Of a DNA stretch of 64,000 nt, positions 30,891-40,121 are shown one piece after another (position 1 is the first letter of the stretch; each line of letters starts with the position of its first letter). The notes under the pieces were generated by a model, which was not told the origin of the DNA, did no database searches, and saw only the letters and a program-made list of their open reading frames with translations. The translations under genes were made by a program, and so were the position numbers. This DNA comes from Vulcanisaeta sp. JCM 16159 (lineage in GTDB: Archaea > Thermoproteota > Thermoprotei > Thermoproteales > Thermocladiaceae). The stretch spans positions 1-64,000 of the forward strand of contig NZ_BBDN01000005.1 in the NCBI RefSeq assembly GCF_001316265.1, given 5' to 3'.

Positions 30891-31653
30891 TTACGCATTC
30901 AGTTTCACGACCTCCTTAAAGAACCTCTCATAGCCCATGGACTCAATCATCTTAACGACCTCCTCACCACCAACATGAATAACCGAGCCCCTTGCCATCA
31001 CGACAACCCTGGTGGGCTTAACGTAGTGAAGTATCTCCGCGTGGTGTGTGGTGACTAATATCGCAGTACCATCTGGCAAGCCTCGCAATCGACCTACCTA
31101 TTATTGCAATACCATCCACGTCAAGTCCTGAGTCAGGCTCGTCAAGCATTGCGACCTTGGGCTTATACATTAGTAGTTGAAGCATTTCAGCTCTCTTGGA
31201 CTCACCGCCGCTGAACCCAGCATGGACACCCCTTGATAGGTGCTCGGGCTTCAAGCCAAGCTCTGCGGTTAACTTAGTCATCTCGGCAATGGCTTGCGGC
31301 GATGGTGGGTCAGTTATGTGCTTGCCAGCCTTCTTATTGAGCATAGCCGTTATTAACGTCGACAATCTAACCTCAGGAACAGGGGTTGGGCTCTGCAGGG
31401 CGAGTAGTATTCCCCTCTGAACCCTCTCCTCAGGGTAAAGCTTAACTATTGATTCACCATCAAGCCTAATATCACCATTAACTATGTTATACTTGGGGTG
31501 GCCTGCAATCGTTAAGAACAGAGTTGTCTTACCGCTACCGTTTGGACCCATTATGGCGACAACCTCCCCTGACTCAACGGTTAAGTTAACGTTGTTCAGT
31601 ATCCTCTTACCATCAACCTCAACACTTAGGTTAGTTACCTCAAGTCTTGTCAT
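30891..31653 (-). CDS. sufC: SUF Fe-S assembly ATPase SufC (one frame change)
   Basis: ABC-type ATPase that drives the SufBCD scaffold. Walker A AIMGPNGSGKTTLFLTIAGH, Q-loop ALQSPTPVPEV, ABC signature FSGGESKRAEMLQLLMYKP, Walker B VAMLDEPDSGLDVDGIAIIG, and after a frame change near 31083 the H-loop ILVTTHHAEILHYV, ending YERFFKEVVKLNA. About 254 aa. The SufC-type FSGGEKKR/N motif and the divergent sufB genes make the assignment safe. Promoter region contains inverted repeats (see 31675-31713). Confidence 0.94.
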
Positions 31654-31674
31654 TATTGATCACGTAGCATATGT

Positions 31675-31713
31675 GACACTGATTAAAAACTTTTCGGCAG
31701 TGTCTATGTAGAC
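31675..31713. promoter_or_regulatory. Paired inverted repeats in the sufC/sufB divergent promoter
   Basis: GACACTG (31675-31681) and CAGTGTC (31698-31704) are exact inverses that bracket the minus-strand TATA-like box (TTTTTAA, 31683-31690) of sufC. Overlapping the second arm is a palindrome GTCTA-TG-TAGAC (31702-31713). A regulator here could block sufC; the sufB TATA region is further right. No known archaeal Fe-S regulator site is matched from memory. Confidence 0.45.
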
Positions 31714-31769
31714 TCACCACTAGAAAGCTTAATAATAATAACTTAATGAATATATTCTAAAGAATAATT

Positions 31770-33191
31770 ATGAGCAGGGATGGTGTAAAACTCGAACTCG
31801 CAAAGTCAGAGATATACTCAAGCATATTAGGCCATGCAAAACCCATTAAGTGGGAGTTGGAGATTAGAGGTAAAATCACGAGAGACGTTATTGAGGAAAT
31901 CAGTAGGGTCAGGGGCGAGCCTGATTGGATGAGGAGGCTTAGGCTTAGGGCCCTGGAAATGTTCGAGAAGCAGCCCTGGCCCAATTGGCTTCCTCTTGAG
32001 GGTAACATCGACCTTGAATCATTGGTTTTGTATGCCAAGCCCAGTGTTGAGAGGGTAAGGTCATGGGATGAGTTACCAAAGGAATTAAGGGAATATTACG
32101 AAGCACTGAGGATACCTGAACTTGAGGCTAGAGTTTTATCTGGGGTTATTGGGCAGGTGGATGGCGGAGTTGTTTATGAAAATACCAAGAAGGATCTTGA
32201 GAAGGCGGATGTCATTGCAATGAGCATGGACGAGGCAGTCAGGAGATACCCTGACCTCGTTAAGCAGTACTTCGCGAGGGTATTCCCGCCGGAGTATAAG
32301 TTTGCGTCGTTGAATATAGCCCTTTGGGGCGGTGGCGTATTTGTGTACGTGCCACCTGGCGTCCATGTTAAGATGCCCATTGAGCTCGTCATCCTAATCA
32401 GTAGTGCTGGTATTGGGCAGTTTGAGCATTCACTAATCGTTGTTAGTGAGAATGCGAGTGCTGAATTCATAGTTGCCTGTGCAGCACCGGTATTCACCGG
32501 GCTTAGCCTACATGATGGTATGACTGAGGCATACATACATAAGGGCGCCAGGGTTAGGCTTGTTGATCTTAAGAATTGGAGTAGGGATGTTATTTACTTC
32601 GGTAATAATAGGGCGATTGTTGAGGAAAATGCAAGCGTTGATTGGTTGAGTGGTTCCCTGGGTGGTAAAGCGACGATTGTATACCCGATGAGTGTGCTTA
32701 AAGGAGTCAATTCAAGGACTACGGTGACGAGCGTGGCCTTAGCTAACGGGCCGACATGGAAGGAGGAGGGTGCCAAGATATTCCATAGTGCACCACATAC
32801 GTATAGTAAGGTCGTGAGTAAGGGCGTTAGTCTGAACGGCGGTACATCTGTATATAGGGGGCTTGTTTATGTCAGGGAGGGTGCTAAGTATGCTAAGTCA
32901 TCCGTGAGTTGTGAGTCCCTTATTCTGGATGATAGGTCTAGGGCTTACACAATACCCCATGAGCAAGTTTTTGAGGAGACGGCCACGGTAACGCATGAAG
33001 CTTACACCGGTAGGATTGGTGAGGATAAGTTGTTTTACCTGCGTAGTCGTGGCCTTAGTGAGGAGGAGGCCCGTAGTCTCATAGTCCTTGGTTACTTCCA
33101 CGACATCATGGTTAATCTACCCGTTGAGTACGTGTCCATATTCAATAAGGCCATTGAGCTGGAGCTATCGAGGATGGGCGGTGTCGGGTAG
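31770..33191 (+). CDS. sufB: SufB-family Fe-S scaffold protein, first copy
   Basis: 473 aa, frame intact. Typical SufB text: EPDWMRRLRLRALEMFEKQP, FVYVPPGVHVKMPIEL, GQFEHSLIVVSENASAEF, SVSCESLILDDRSRAYTIP and GRIGEDKLFYLRSRGLSEEE. It forms the beta-helical scaffold with SufC and SufD on which Fe-S clusters are built. A second sufB follows 57 bases downstream, then sufD. Conserved Cys in CAAPVF and VSCESL regions. A perfect palindrome GAATATATTC (31748-31757) lies 12 bases before the ATG. Confidence 0.94.
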   Translation: MSRDGVKLELAKSEIYSSILGHAKPIKWELEIRGKITRDVIEEISRVRGEPDWMRRLRLRALEMFEKQPWPNWLPLEGNIDLESLVLYAKPSVERVRSWDELPKELREYYEALRIPELEARVLSGVIGQVDGGVVYENTKKDLEKADVIAMSMDEAVRRYPDLVKQYFARVFPPEYKFASLNIALWGGGVFVYVPPGVHVKMPIELVILISSAGIGQFEHSLIVVSENASAEFIVACAAPVFTGLSLHDGMTEAYIHKGARVRLVDLKNWSRDVIYFGNNRAIVEENASVDWLSGSLGGKATIVYPMSVLKGVNSRTTVTSVALANGPTWKEEGAKIFHSAPHTYSKVVSKGVSLNGGTSVYRGLVYVREGAKYAKSSVSCESLILDDRSRAYTIPHEQVFEETATVTHEAYTGRIGEDKLFYLRSRGLSEEEARSLIVLGYFHDIMVNLPVEYVSIFNKAIELELSRMGGVG

Positions 33192-33248
33192 TTCATTATA
33201 AGTTATTTCCGGGGACTGGTTTTTAAATAACCACAGTAGAGAGGCTCG

Positions 33249-34691
33249 GTGACACTGATGAGCAATAATTCGGCAGAGTCTTTGAAGACCGTTATTGAGA
33301 GGAGCTCCGTCGAGGAACTGCTCGGCCCAGAAATGGAGTTTGTCCCTTGGGAGGCCGTGATTAAGGGCAGGATAACAAAGGATATGATTGAGGAAATCAG
33401 TAGGATTAAGGGCGAGCCTGATTGGATGAGGAGGCTTAGGCTTAGGGCCCTGGAAATGTTCGAGAAATTACCGGAGCCTAAGTGGTTACCAATTAAGGAG
33501 GAGATAGACCTGGAGTCCCTGGTTTTATACGCGAAGCCGAGCGTTGAGAGGGCAAGGTCATGGGATGACGTGCCCAAGGAGATCAGGAAGTATTACGAGG
33601 CATTGGGAATGCCCGAGCTTGAGGCCAAGGTATTGGCTGGATTGCTTGGTCAATTCGACTCTGAGGTTGTTTATTTGCATGTTAAGAAGTACCTTGAGGA
33701 GAAGGGCGCGATAGTTACTACGATGGATGAGGCCGTTAAGAAGTACCCGGACATTGTTAAGCAGTACTTCGCTAGGATATTCCCACCCGGTGAGCATAAG
33801 TTCGCCGCATTACATGTGGCGTTGTGGAGTGGTGGTACCTTCGTCTATGTACCGCCAGGTGTTAAACTTGATATGCCAATAGAGTCCTTCTTCCTAATAG
33901 GTAGTTCTGGCGAGGGTCAATTTGAGCATTCATTAATAATTGCCGATGAGGGTGCAAGTGTTGAGTGGCTTGAGGGTTGTGCAGCCCCCGTTTACAGGGG
34001 CTTCAGTTTTCACGATGGTATGGTAGAGAGTTACGCGGCAAGGAATGCCCACCTGAGAATCAATACAATACAGAACTGGAGCAGGAACATAATCAACTTT
34101 AACAATAAGAGGGCTGTGGCCATGGAGAACTCAACCGTTGAGTGGGTTGAGGGTAGCCTCGGTAGTAAGGTTAGCTATACGTACCCAAGCACTGTGCTTA
34201 AGGGCGAGGGCGCTAAGACAAGCATCATAGGCGTGACAATAGCTAACGGCCCATTCTGGAAGGAGAATGGCGCCAAGGCATACCACGACGCACCAAGGAC
34301 CTCAAGCAAGATAGTTAATAAAAGCGTAAGTATAAATGGAGGTACCGTAGTCTATAGGGGCCTTGTCTATGTTAGGGAAGGCGCCAAGTACGCAAGGTCC
34401 TCGGTATCATGCGACTCATTAATCCTTGATGATAGGTCTAGGGCTTACACAATACCCCATGACCAGGTTTTTGAGGAAAGTGCTACGGTGACTCACGAGG
34501 CATACACGGGTAGGATTAGTGAGGACAAACTATTCTACCTGCGTAGTAGGGGTTTTGATGAAGGAATGGCTAGGAGCTTAATCGTTCTTGGTTTTATACA
34601 GGACATAACCGTTCGCTTACCCACGGAGTATGCAATGACGCTAAATAGGGTCATAGAGCTCGAATTTGGTAAGTTATCTAAGGTAGGATGA
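33249..34691 (+). CDS. sufB: SufB-family Fe-S scaffold protein, second copy
   Basis: 480 aa, frame intact, clearly paralogous to the upstream sufB along the full length. It has AALHVALWSGGTFVYVPPGV, GQFEHSLIIADEGASVEWLE, CAAPVYRGFSFHDGM, SVSCDSLILDDRSRAYTIP and HEAYTGRISEDKLFYLRSRG. The leaderless GTG 33249 follows TATA box tttttaaata (about 33219); ATG 33258 is the alternative. This copy keeps WLEGCAAP where SufB proteins bind clusters, while the first copy has FIVACAAP, so the two may differ in role. Two DNA tracts are identical between copies. Confidence 0.93.
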   Translation: MTLMSNNSAESLKTVIERSSVEELLGPEMEFVPWEAVIKGRITKDMIEEISRIKGEPDWMRRLRLRALEMFEKLPEPKWLPIKEEIDLESLVLYAKPSVERARSWDDVPKEIRKYYEALGMPELEAKVLAGLLGQFDSEVVYLHVKKYLEEKGAIVTTMDEAVKKYPDIVKQYFARIFPPGEHKFAALHVALWSGGTFVYVPPGVKLDMPIESFFLIGSSGEGQFEHSLIIADEGASVEWLEGCAAPVYRGFSFHDGMVESYAARNAHLRINTIQNWSRNIINFNNKRAVAMENSTVEWVEGSLGSKVSYTYPSTVLKGEGAKTSIIGVTIANGPFWKENGAKAYHDAPRTSSKIVNKSVSINGGTVVYRGLVYVREGAKYARSSVSCDSLILDDRSRAYTIPHDQVFEESATVTHEAYTGRISEDKLFYLRSRGFDEGMARSLIVLGFIQDITVRLPTEYAMTLNRVIELEFGKLSKVG

Positions 34692-34726
34692 CTTTAAAGA
34701 CCCTGTTAATATTTAGGTGGTCCTGA

Positions 34727-35918
34727 ATGAGTAAGTGGCTTGTTGAATTAAAGTTAAGGGCACGGGAGCTCGCTCAGAAAATACCTTATCAGCAAATTAA
34801 GGATTCACCGTCAGTTAAGTACTACACAGATTGGAACGCCTTTGAGAAGTGCGTCGACCCAAGCATCGAAGAATTATCTAAATACTCTACTACGACGAAT
34901 ATACCTATGAATTAAACATAGCCTCTATAAACGGTAATATGAGTATCGCGAAGGTTCCCAACGGCGTTAATGTAATGAGCATCAATGAATTAGGTGATGA
35001 ATTCGGTAAACTGCTATTTAAGTCAATGGATATTTCGGAATCAAGGGCTCTGGCTCGGCATGTGGCTAACCTAATCAATGGAGTTTACGTTGAAGTAAAT
35101 AATGACTTAAGGGAACCACTTAGAATAGGCGTTGCAGCATCAACGCCAAGGCCGGTATTACTACCTACTCATTACACGGTTTTAATCAATGATGGAGTCA
35201 CGGCATCACTCAGCATCTTCATAAATGGATTTGGTGGTTGCCCATCAACCACGGTGGAGATTTACCTGGGCAGAGGCTCTAGGCTGAATGCATTATTCGT
35301 GAGTACCCATGAGCAGGTACCCACCTACTCGTTGATTAAGGTAATAGCTGGTGATGGCTCATCAATAATAGCTAGAACACTAATCATGGGGGGCTCTATG
35401 AATCACCATAGGGAGGACTACCTACTACAGGGCAGGAAGAGTGACCTAAATCACCTGGGCCTTGAGATTGGTCATGGCGCATCAAGATTGACTATCAGGT
35501 AAATGCAATCCATACCGGCGAGCATGGCACAAGCTATTCGAAGGTCCTGGGCATAGCCAGGGATAAGTCCTTCATAATACATAGGGCCCTGGGCAGGATA
35601 ACGGAGGGCGCCAAGTGGAGTGATACGAATGTTGAGGGTAAGGTCTTTGTAATGAATGAGGGCGCCTACGCAGCCTCAGTACCGATAATAATGGTTGACA
35701 CCGGTGATGTTAATGGCGCGAGGCACAGCGCTGCAGATGCATCACCAGATGAGGACCAAGTCAATTACCTGAGACTCAGGGGTATTAGTAAGGATGAGGT
35801 CACTGACTTAATAATACATGAAATCGTTTCCCAATTCATGGATTCACTACCAAGCGAGTTCGTTCATGACGCCGATATCGTAAAAACATTGGTGATGGAT
35901 AAGTTATTAAGGCAATGA
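34727..35918 (+). CDS. sufD: SufD-family Fe-S assembly protein (frame broken twice)
   Basis: About 397 aa. N-terminal MSKWLVELKLRARELAQKIP and DSPSVKYYTDWNAF; after a frame change near 34885-34920 MSIAKVPNGVNVMSINEL, the beta-helix segment LLPTHYTVLINDGVTASLSI, and HREDYLLQGRKSDLNHLGLE; after another near 35497 NAIHTGEHGTSYSKVLGIAR, VNYLRLRGISKDEV. The final piece matches the shared SufB/SufD core (ASPDEDQVNYLRLRG parallels EDKLFYLRSRG), but the SufB cysteines are missing, so SufD is the better name. Last gene of the suf cluster. Confidence 0.82.
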
Positions 35919-35922
35919 CGGT

Positions 35923-36572
35923 TTACCTACGCACAGCCTCAATACATACGAAACCAAACCTCTCGGCTGCATATAGCTCAACAATCTGCGGTTCCTCGGA
36001 ATAATCACCAACACCCCTGGACAGCACGGCCACAGCCTTATCACTCACCGCGAATCCCAGAGACTCCAGTATCTCCCTTACCTCATTCACGGTATAGAAA
36101 TGCGCCGCTGAGTAAAACCTGTGGCCCTTCCTGCCTAGTTCCATGTAAAACCTACCATGCTCACTATCCCTAGGTACTATGCAGGTAATAAGCTTACCAG
36201 CGGGTTTAAGGACTCTATATACCTCAGCAAGGGTCTTTCTCGGGTCGTCCAGGAAACATATTGTCACTATTATAACGGCGTAGTCAAATGAGGAATCCCT
36301 AAGTGGCATGACCTCCCCAACGCCAACCACGACATCAACACCCTTATCCCTGGCCAACTCAGCCATTGCCAGAGCAGGCTCCAGACCAATTGGTATCCCA
36401 ACCTACCGGCAAAGAATCCACTACCAACACCAATCTCAATACCAAGGCCCTTGGGCACCATCACCGATACTGTCCTAATCTCGGACTCAGCGATATCCAC
36501 ATGTCTCACGTACCAATTATCGTAGTCCCTGGCATACCTATTAAATATTGATATTGAAGACGTTGTGATCAC
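35923..36572 (-). CDS. Class I SAM-dependent methyltransferase (one frame change)
   Basis: About 216 aa. Motif I is GLGIEIGVGSGFFAGRLGI; after a frame change near 36400 come GLEPALAMAELARDKG, DYAVIIVTICFLDDPRKTLA, EVYRVLKPAGKLITCIVPRD, the standard Methyltransf_11 layout (UbiE-like). Substrate unknown. The ATG overlaps the stop of the AbrB-PhoU gene upstream on the minus strand, so the two are co-transcribed. Confidence 0.8.
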
Positions 36573-37582
36573 CCATACGTATCGAGCGTTATCTCGGCAA
36601 TGTCATAGCTATACTCAGAAACCCTCCTAATGCTCTCCACAATCATCATCAACCTACCACCAACATCAACATGAAGCCCACTGCCATAGATCGACTTAAT
36701 AACCTCAAGGCTCTTACCCCTCATGGCAATCCTCCTATCCAGGACCTCCATGGCATCCTCAACATCACCATTAATAAATGCCATAACCGACTCTCTAAGT
36801 ATATCGGTTGAGTTAAGGCCAAGCTCAATTATATCATTAACAATGGGCAACCCACTGAGCTTACAGCACATTTGCCCCGCCTCACCAATTATCTGGGCAA
36901 TCCTCCAGGCATGATCACCAGCCCTCTCTATGGACTTGGAAACCATCAACGCATTCACTAACTCCCTAGAGCTACTTGCTCCAAGCTTTGAAAGCACTGA
37001 CTGATCAGTGATCCCCATCATGACCAGCCTCTCAATGAGCAGGTAAAGTCTATCAACTTCATTATCCCTATCAATGATATCCTCCGGCCTAGTACTTAAT
37101 CCCCGCAGCATATCCAGGGAGTCCTTGAGCATGCCGAGGACCGTGAGAACCATCCTATTTAACAATCTCTTGATTGGTACCTCGGGTATTGGTGTTACGA
37201 ACCTAAAGACGAGGTAATCACTACCCTCCTCAATAACCTCAACCCCAGAAATCCTCTCCCTAACCAACCCCTTAACCTCACCCTTAATGCCCACAAATCC
37301 CTTAAACCTCACCCTAACCTCATCAACACCCCTAAGGTACTGAGTAATCAACCTCCTAAGCACGTAATCCGGGCTATCCCTATCAACCTCAATAACATTA
37401 CTAACGCCTGAACTACGTATTGAGCGACCCAATGGAATGACTGCTATGTGGTCACCCATAAATCTAAGTAAAACGTACGAACCAGCCTCGATCCCCAACG
37501 CCGAAACCCACTTCTTAGGTATTGTAATGGCTATTGAAGACCTACCAGAAGCCACAACCTTCCTAACCTCCTCCTCAACCAC
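36569..37582 (-). CDS. AbrB-PhoU domain regulator of phosphate uptake
   Basis: Frame intact. An N-terminal AbrB hairpin (RKVVASGRSSIAITIPKKWV, then LGIEAGSYVLLRFMGDHIAV) is followed by a PhoU-like helical region (DRDNEVDRLYLLIERLVM, SIERAGDHAWRIAQIIGEA, SVMAFINGDVEDAMEVLDRR). In archaea this architecture acts as a PhoU-type regulator. The frame is open back to ATG 37621, but the TTAATTAA box at 37602-37609 fits a leaderless GTG at 37582 (VVEEEVRKVV), which I choose; this gives 337 aa. No phosphate transporter is next to it here. Confidence 0.83.
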   Translation of the reverse strand: MVEEEVRKVVASGRSSIAITIPKKWVSALGIEAGSYVLLRFMGDHIAVIPLGRSIRSSGVSNVIEVDRDSPDYVLRRLITQYLRGVDEVRVRFKGFVGIKGEVKGLVRERISGVEVIEEGSDYLVFRFVTPIPEVPIKRLLNRMVLTVLGMLKDSLDMLRGLSTRPEDIIDRDNEVDRLYLLIERLVMMGITDQSVLSKLGASSSRELVNALMVSKSIERAGDHAWRIAQIIGEAGQMCCKLSGLPIVNDIIELGLNSTDILRESVMAFINGDVEDAMEVLDRRIAMRGKSLEVIKSIYGSGLHVDVGGRLMMIVESIRRVSEYSYDIAEITLDTYG

Positions 37583-37601
37583 ACGCTTCAAACGCAAACA
37601 C

Positions 37602-37609
37602 TTAATTAA
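37602..37609. promoter_or_regulatory. Shared bidirectional TATA-like box
   Basis: The palindrome TTAATTAA lies about 27 bases before the plus-strand ATG 37633 (THEP1 gene) and about 23 bases before the minus-strand GTG 37582 (AbrB-PhoU). Because it is symmetric it could serve both leaderless genes. Confidence 0.45.
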
Positions 37610-37632
37610 TCTTATCATCAATTAGGGAGAGG

Positions 37633-38178
37633 ATGCTTAGGGTCCTAATAACAGGGCCACCGGGCGTGGGCAAGACCACCCTCATTAAGCGCTTGGTTGG
37701 TCACGCAAGGTCAATGGGCATTGGGGTTTTCGGCTTCATAACCACCGAGGTTAGGGAAGGTGGTTCTAGGGTGGGCTTTAAGATAGTGGATATTAATAGC
37801 GGTAGCGAGGCTTGGTTGGCTCACGTGAGTCTATTCGCAGGTGGGCCAATGGTTGGTAAGTACAATGTCAATCTAAAGGCCATGGAAGATGTCGGGATAC
37901 CGGCGATAAGGTCTGCCAGGCCAGGCTCATTGCTCGTGGTTGATGAGATTGGTAAGATGGAGCTAATGCACGAGGGCTTCCTGAGGGCTCTTGAGGAGGT
38001 TGTGAGCGGTGTTCACTTCCTCGGCACGATATACATGGCCTATAGGACCAACAGGTCCGTGGCATCCTTCGTGAGTAAGTACGGGTTTAAAATCATTGAG
38101 TTGACGAGGACTAATAGGGATCAAACACTTAATGAGTTAATTAGGGAGTTAGATAGAGTAATTAAGTCAGGGCATTAG
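37633..38178 (+). CDS. THEP1-family nucleoside-triphosphatase
   Basis: 181 aa, frame intact. Walker A VLITGPPGVGKTTLIKRLVG at the very N-terminus, then GFITTEVREGGSRVGFKIVD, a THEP1 signature, and Walker B SLLVVDEIGKMELM. C-terminal IYMAYRTNRSVASFVSKYGF corresponds to the family lid region. Hydrolyses ATP/GTP in vitro in characterised members; physiological role unknown. Leaderless ATG after the TTAATTAA box. Confidence 0.92.
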   Translation: MLRVLITGPPGVGKTTLIKRLVGHARSMGIGVFGFITTEVREGGSRVGFKIVDINSGSEAWLAHVSLFAGGPMVGKYNVNLKAMEDVGIPAIRSARPGSLLVVDEIGKMELMHEGFLRALEEVVSGVHFLGTIYMAYRTNRSVASFVSKYGFKIIELTRTNRDQTLNELIRELDRVIKSGH

Positions 38179-38223
38179 TTATGGGTAGTAATAAATAATT
38201 TAATGACATTGTGGTAAAGTGCC

Positions 38224-38427
38224 ATGTGGGCTGGGTGGAGGGTTAGGTTGTTGAGGAAATTAGACATTGTACTGATAATATTTGAGTTAGTATTAAGTGT
38301 GATGTTACTCTTAACATCTTATATTACCAAAAGTCCATACCTCAGGGGTGTTGGTGTTGGGTTAATGATTGCCTGGGTAACAAGTGCAATAGCATATGCG
38401 GTCAGGACTAAGGGCCCTTGGAACTAA
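38224..38427 (+). CDS. Small membrane protein, 67 aa
   Basis: Two predicted membrane helices: LDIVLIIFELVLSVMLLLTS (residues about 13-32) and VGVGLMIAWVTSAIAYAV (about 44-61), with Arg/Lys-rich N-terminus (MWAGWRVRLLRKL), so the N-end is probably cytoplasmic. No family recognised. It follows the THEP1 gene by 45 bases in the same direction and may be co-transcribed. Confidence 0.6.
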   Translation: MWAGWRVRLLRKLDIVLIIFELVLSVMLLLTSYITKSPYLRGVGVGLMIAWVTSAIAYAVRTKGPWN

Positions 38428-38456
38428 TTAAGGCCTTAATGATAGATACTCCGTAA

Positions 38457-39458
38457 TTAAATGCCGTACTCACGGACCAGCCTAGCCATGTATTCATCGA
38501 TAACCTCGTAAATACCTCGCTCAATCTCCCTAACCATGTACATATTAACTAAGGTCTTTAAGCTCATTGTGAAGGTCTTATCATCTATTGAGTGTCCAAT
38601 CAGGGATTCAGCAAGTCTCTTAATCTCAACCCACCTAGCCCTACCTAACGTGGCCAAGGCCCTGTAAATGACAAGCTCGTACTTCCCCAACCTACTGAGC
38701 TCGTCCTTAATAACCTCCCTGGCAATATCCCTTAGGGCATTCATGGCCTCTAAACGGTTCTTACCACTTGATCTAAGGCTTCCATAATATGTTAACCAAC
38801 CAACGATACCGTCAAACTCTCCCACCACATCCTCAATCTCGGTATCGCTGATGCCGATACCACATTCCCTTGAACCAACCCTCAGAAACTCCATGGGCTG
38901 CTCCCTGGTGAAGGCTTAAGCTCAAACCTAATCAATGGCCTACCCAGAGACTCAGGACTCCTCATTATTAACCGTGTGGTACCAATGAGTGAACCACTAA
39001 ATACAAACTTAACCCTAGATTTGTTATAGGCTACGGAAAGAAGCGCGGAGAGTTTTGGACTAATTATGTTCTGAACCTCATCAATACCAATAACCACATC
39101 ACCCAACTCTTTAATTAATCTCTCAATAGTTGCCGTGGGCCTTCTTTCAATATCTAATTGAAGCACTGCTAAGTTAAGCTTAACCTTAATGTTTAATCTC
39201 TTAACCTCATCGACAAGCCTAAGTCCGAGGCCTTTAAGTCCCGTTATTGTCGACGCATCGATATATATATGCCACCAAGTTCGTTAATTACGACCCTCAT
39301 AACTGTGGTCTTGCCAACCCTCTTGGGGCCAAGGATAACCGGCCAAAAGCCGCTATTCAATAACCGTTCAATTTCATTAATCACATCATCCCTACCAAAC
39401 ACGGAATCCCTACTAACCTTAGGCCGGTATCGAAGAATTTACAGAAAACTGGTGGCAT
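38457..39458 (-). CDS. Archaeal AAA/STAND-type ATPase (frame broken three times)
   Basis: About 334 aa. The start MPPVFCKFFDT then RPKVSRDSVFGRDDV resembles the usual FFDxRPK opening of the archaeal ATPase family. Walker A is VILGPKRVGKTTVMRVVI, Walker B GDVVIGIDEVQNIISPKL, sensor KFVFSGSLIG, and the C-terminal piece (MEFLRVGSRECGIGI, ending YMARLVREYGI) has the winged-helix region. Frame changes near 39435, 39272 and 38890. Two operator-like inverted repeats cover its start and promoter (39448-39484). Role unknown; such proteins often accompany mobile or conflict genes. Confidence 0.75.
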
Positions 39459-39484
39459 ACCAGTAAACTGGTAAAGCACCAGTT
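39448..39484. promoter_or_regulatory. Tandem operator: two copies of ACTGGT-N5-ACCAGT
   Basis: ACTGGT (39448-39453) and ACCAGT (39459-39464) form an exact inverted repeat around the ATPase start codon (39456-39458). AACTGGT (39466-39472) and ACCAGTT (39478-39484) form a second, with centres 19 bases apart. A minus-strand TATA box (gtatatag, 39486-39493) abuts the second copy, so binding would cover the transcription start. A related repeat occurs at 40106. Confidence 0.65.
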
Positions 39485-39516
39485 CTATATACTTTACGCA
39501 ACCGCCATTATGCCAT

Positions 39517-40115
39517 TCATAATGCGCCGTAAACCATACCAACCCACGACTCAGTCAGTATGGTCACGATATTACCCAGATTATCATAAATATACGCCAA
39601 TAACATGGGTACACTTAGACCCAGCGACCCTAACTCTTGAACCTCATCAATGGCTAACACAACCCTTATGCCCAAGTCCTTGGCACCCTTATCCACGGCC
39701 TCCAATAACGACGTAAGTACAGCCCTACCCCTACGCCAGGTTATGGATACACTCAGGGATTGCATGCCTATTACGATGCTATCAATATTACGTAACAAAC
39801 TAATTAATTTATCCTTAAAGCTAGACCTCTGCTGTAGGAAGTTTGTTAATGCCTGTGAGAACCTCAGTCATGAAACCTTTAATGTTCACTCCCTCTCATT
39901 AAGTATAATCCTCCTGGCATCAATTAGTGTATACGGTATTCCATAACTATTTAAGAAACTCCTTAAGAGACTCGACTTACCCATCCTCATAATGCCAGTA
40001 TTACTGCGATCCTACCATCCCTATAGCACGCAATCAATTTGTTAAGTTCGTCCCTAAAGTCATATAACTCCTTAATACATTCCTTGGGTCTTAAATCGAA
40101 AAGTACTGGTACCAC
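39517..40115 (-). pseudogene. Truncated archaeal ATPase gene
   Basis: The minus-strand gene starts GTG 40115 with VVPVLFDLRPKECIKELYDF, has Walker A (frame changed) GIMRMGKSSLLRSFLNS near 39990, and Walker B VVLAIDEVQELGSLGLS near 39650. It stops right after VTILTESWVGMVYGAL. Family members continue another 130-150 residues (lid and winged helix); here that part is absent and the next ATPase promoter begins. Frame changes near 40005, 39893 and 39855 could be sequence errors, but the missing C-terminus is a true truncation. It is closest in style to the ATPases at 9561 and 38457. Confidence 0.7.
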
Positions 40116-40121
40116 TACCAG
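40106..40121. promoter_or_regulatory. Operator-like inverted repeat at the truncated ATPase start
   Basis: CTGGTA (40106-40111) and TACCAG (40116-40121) are exact inverses with a 4-base gap, covering the GTG start (40113-40115). The half-site CTGGT and its placement over the start codon match the repeat at 39448-39464 of the neighbouring ATPase gene, suggesting one regulator for both. Confidence 0.55.
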
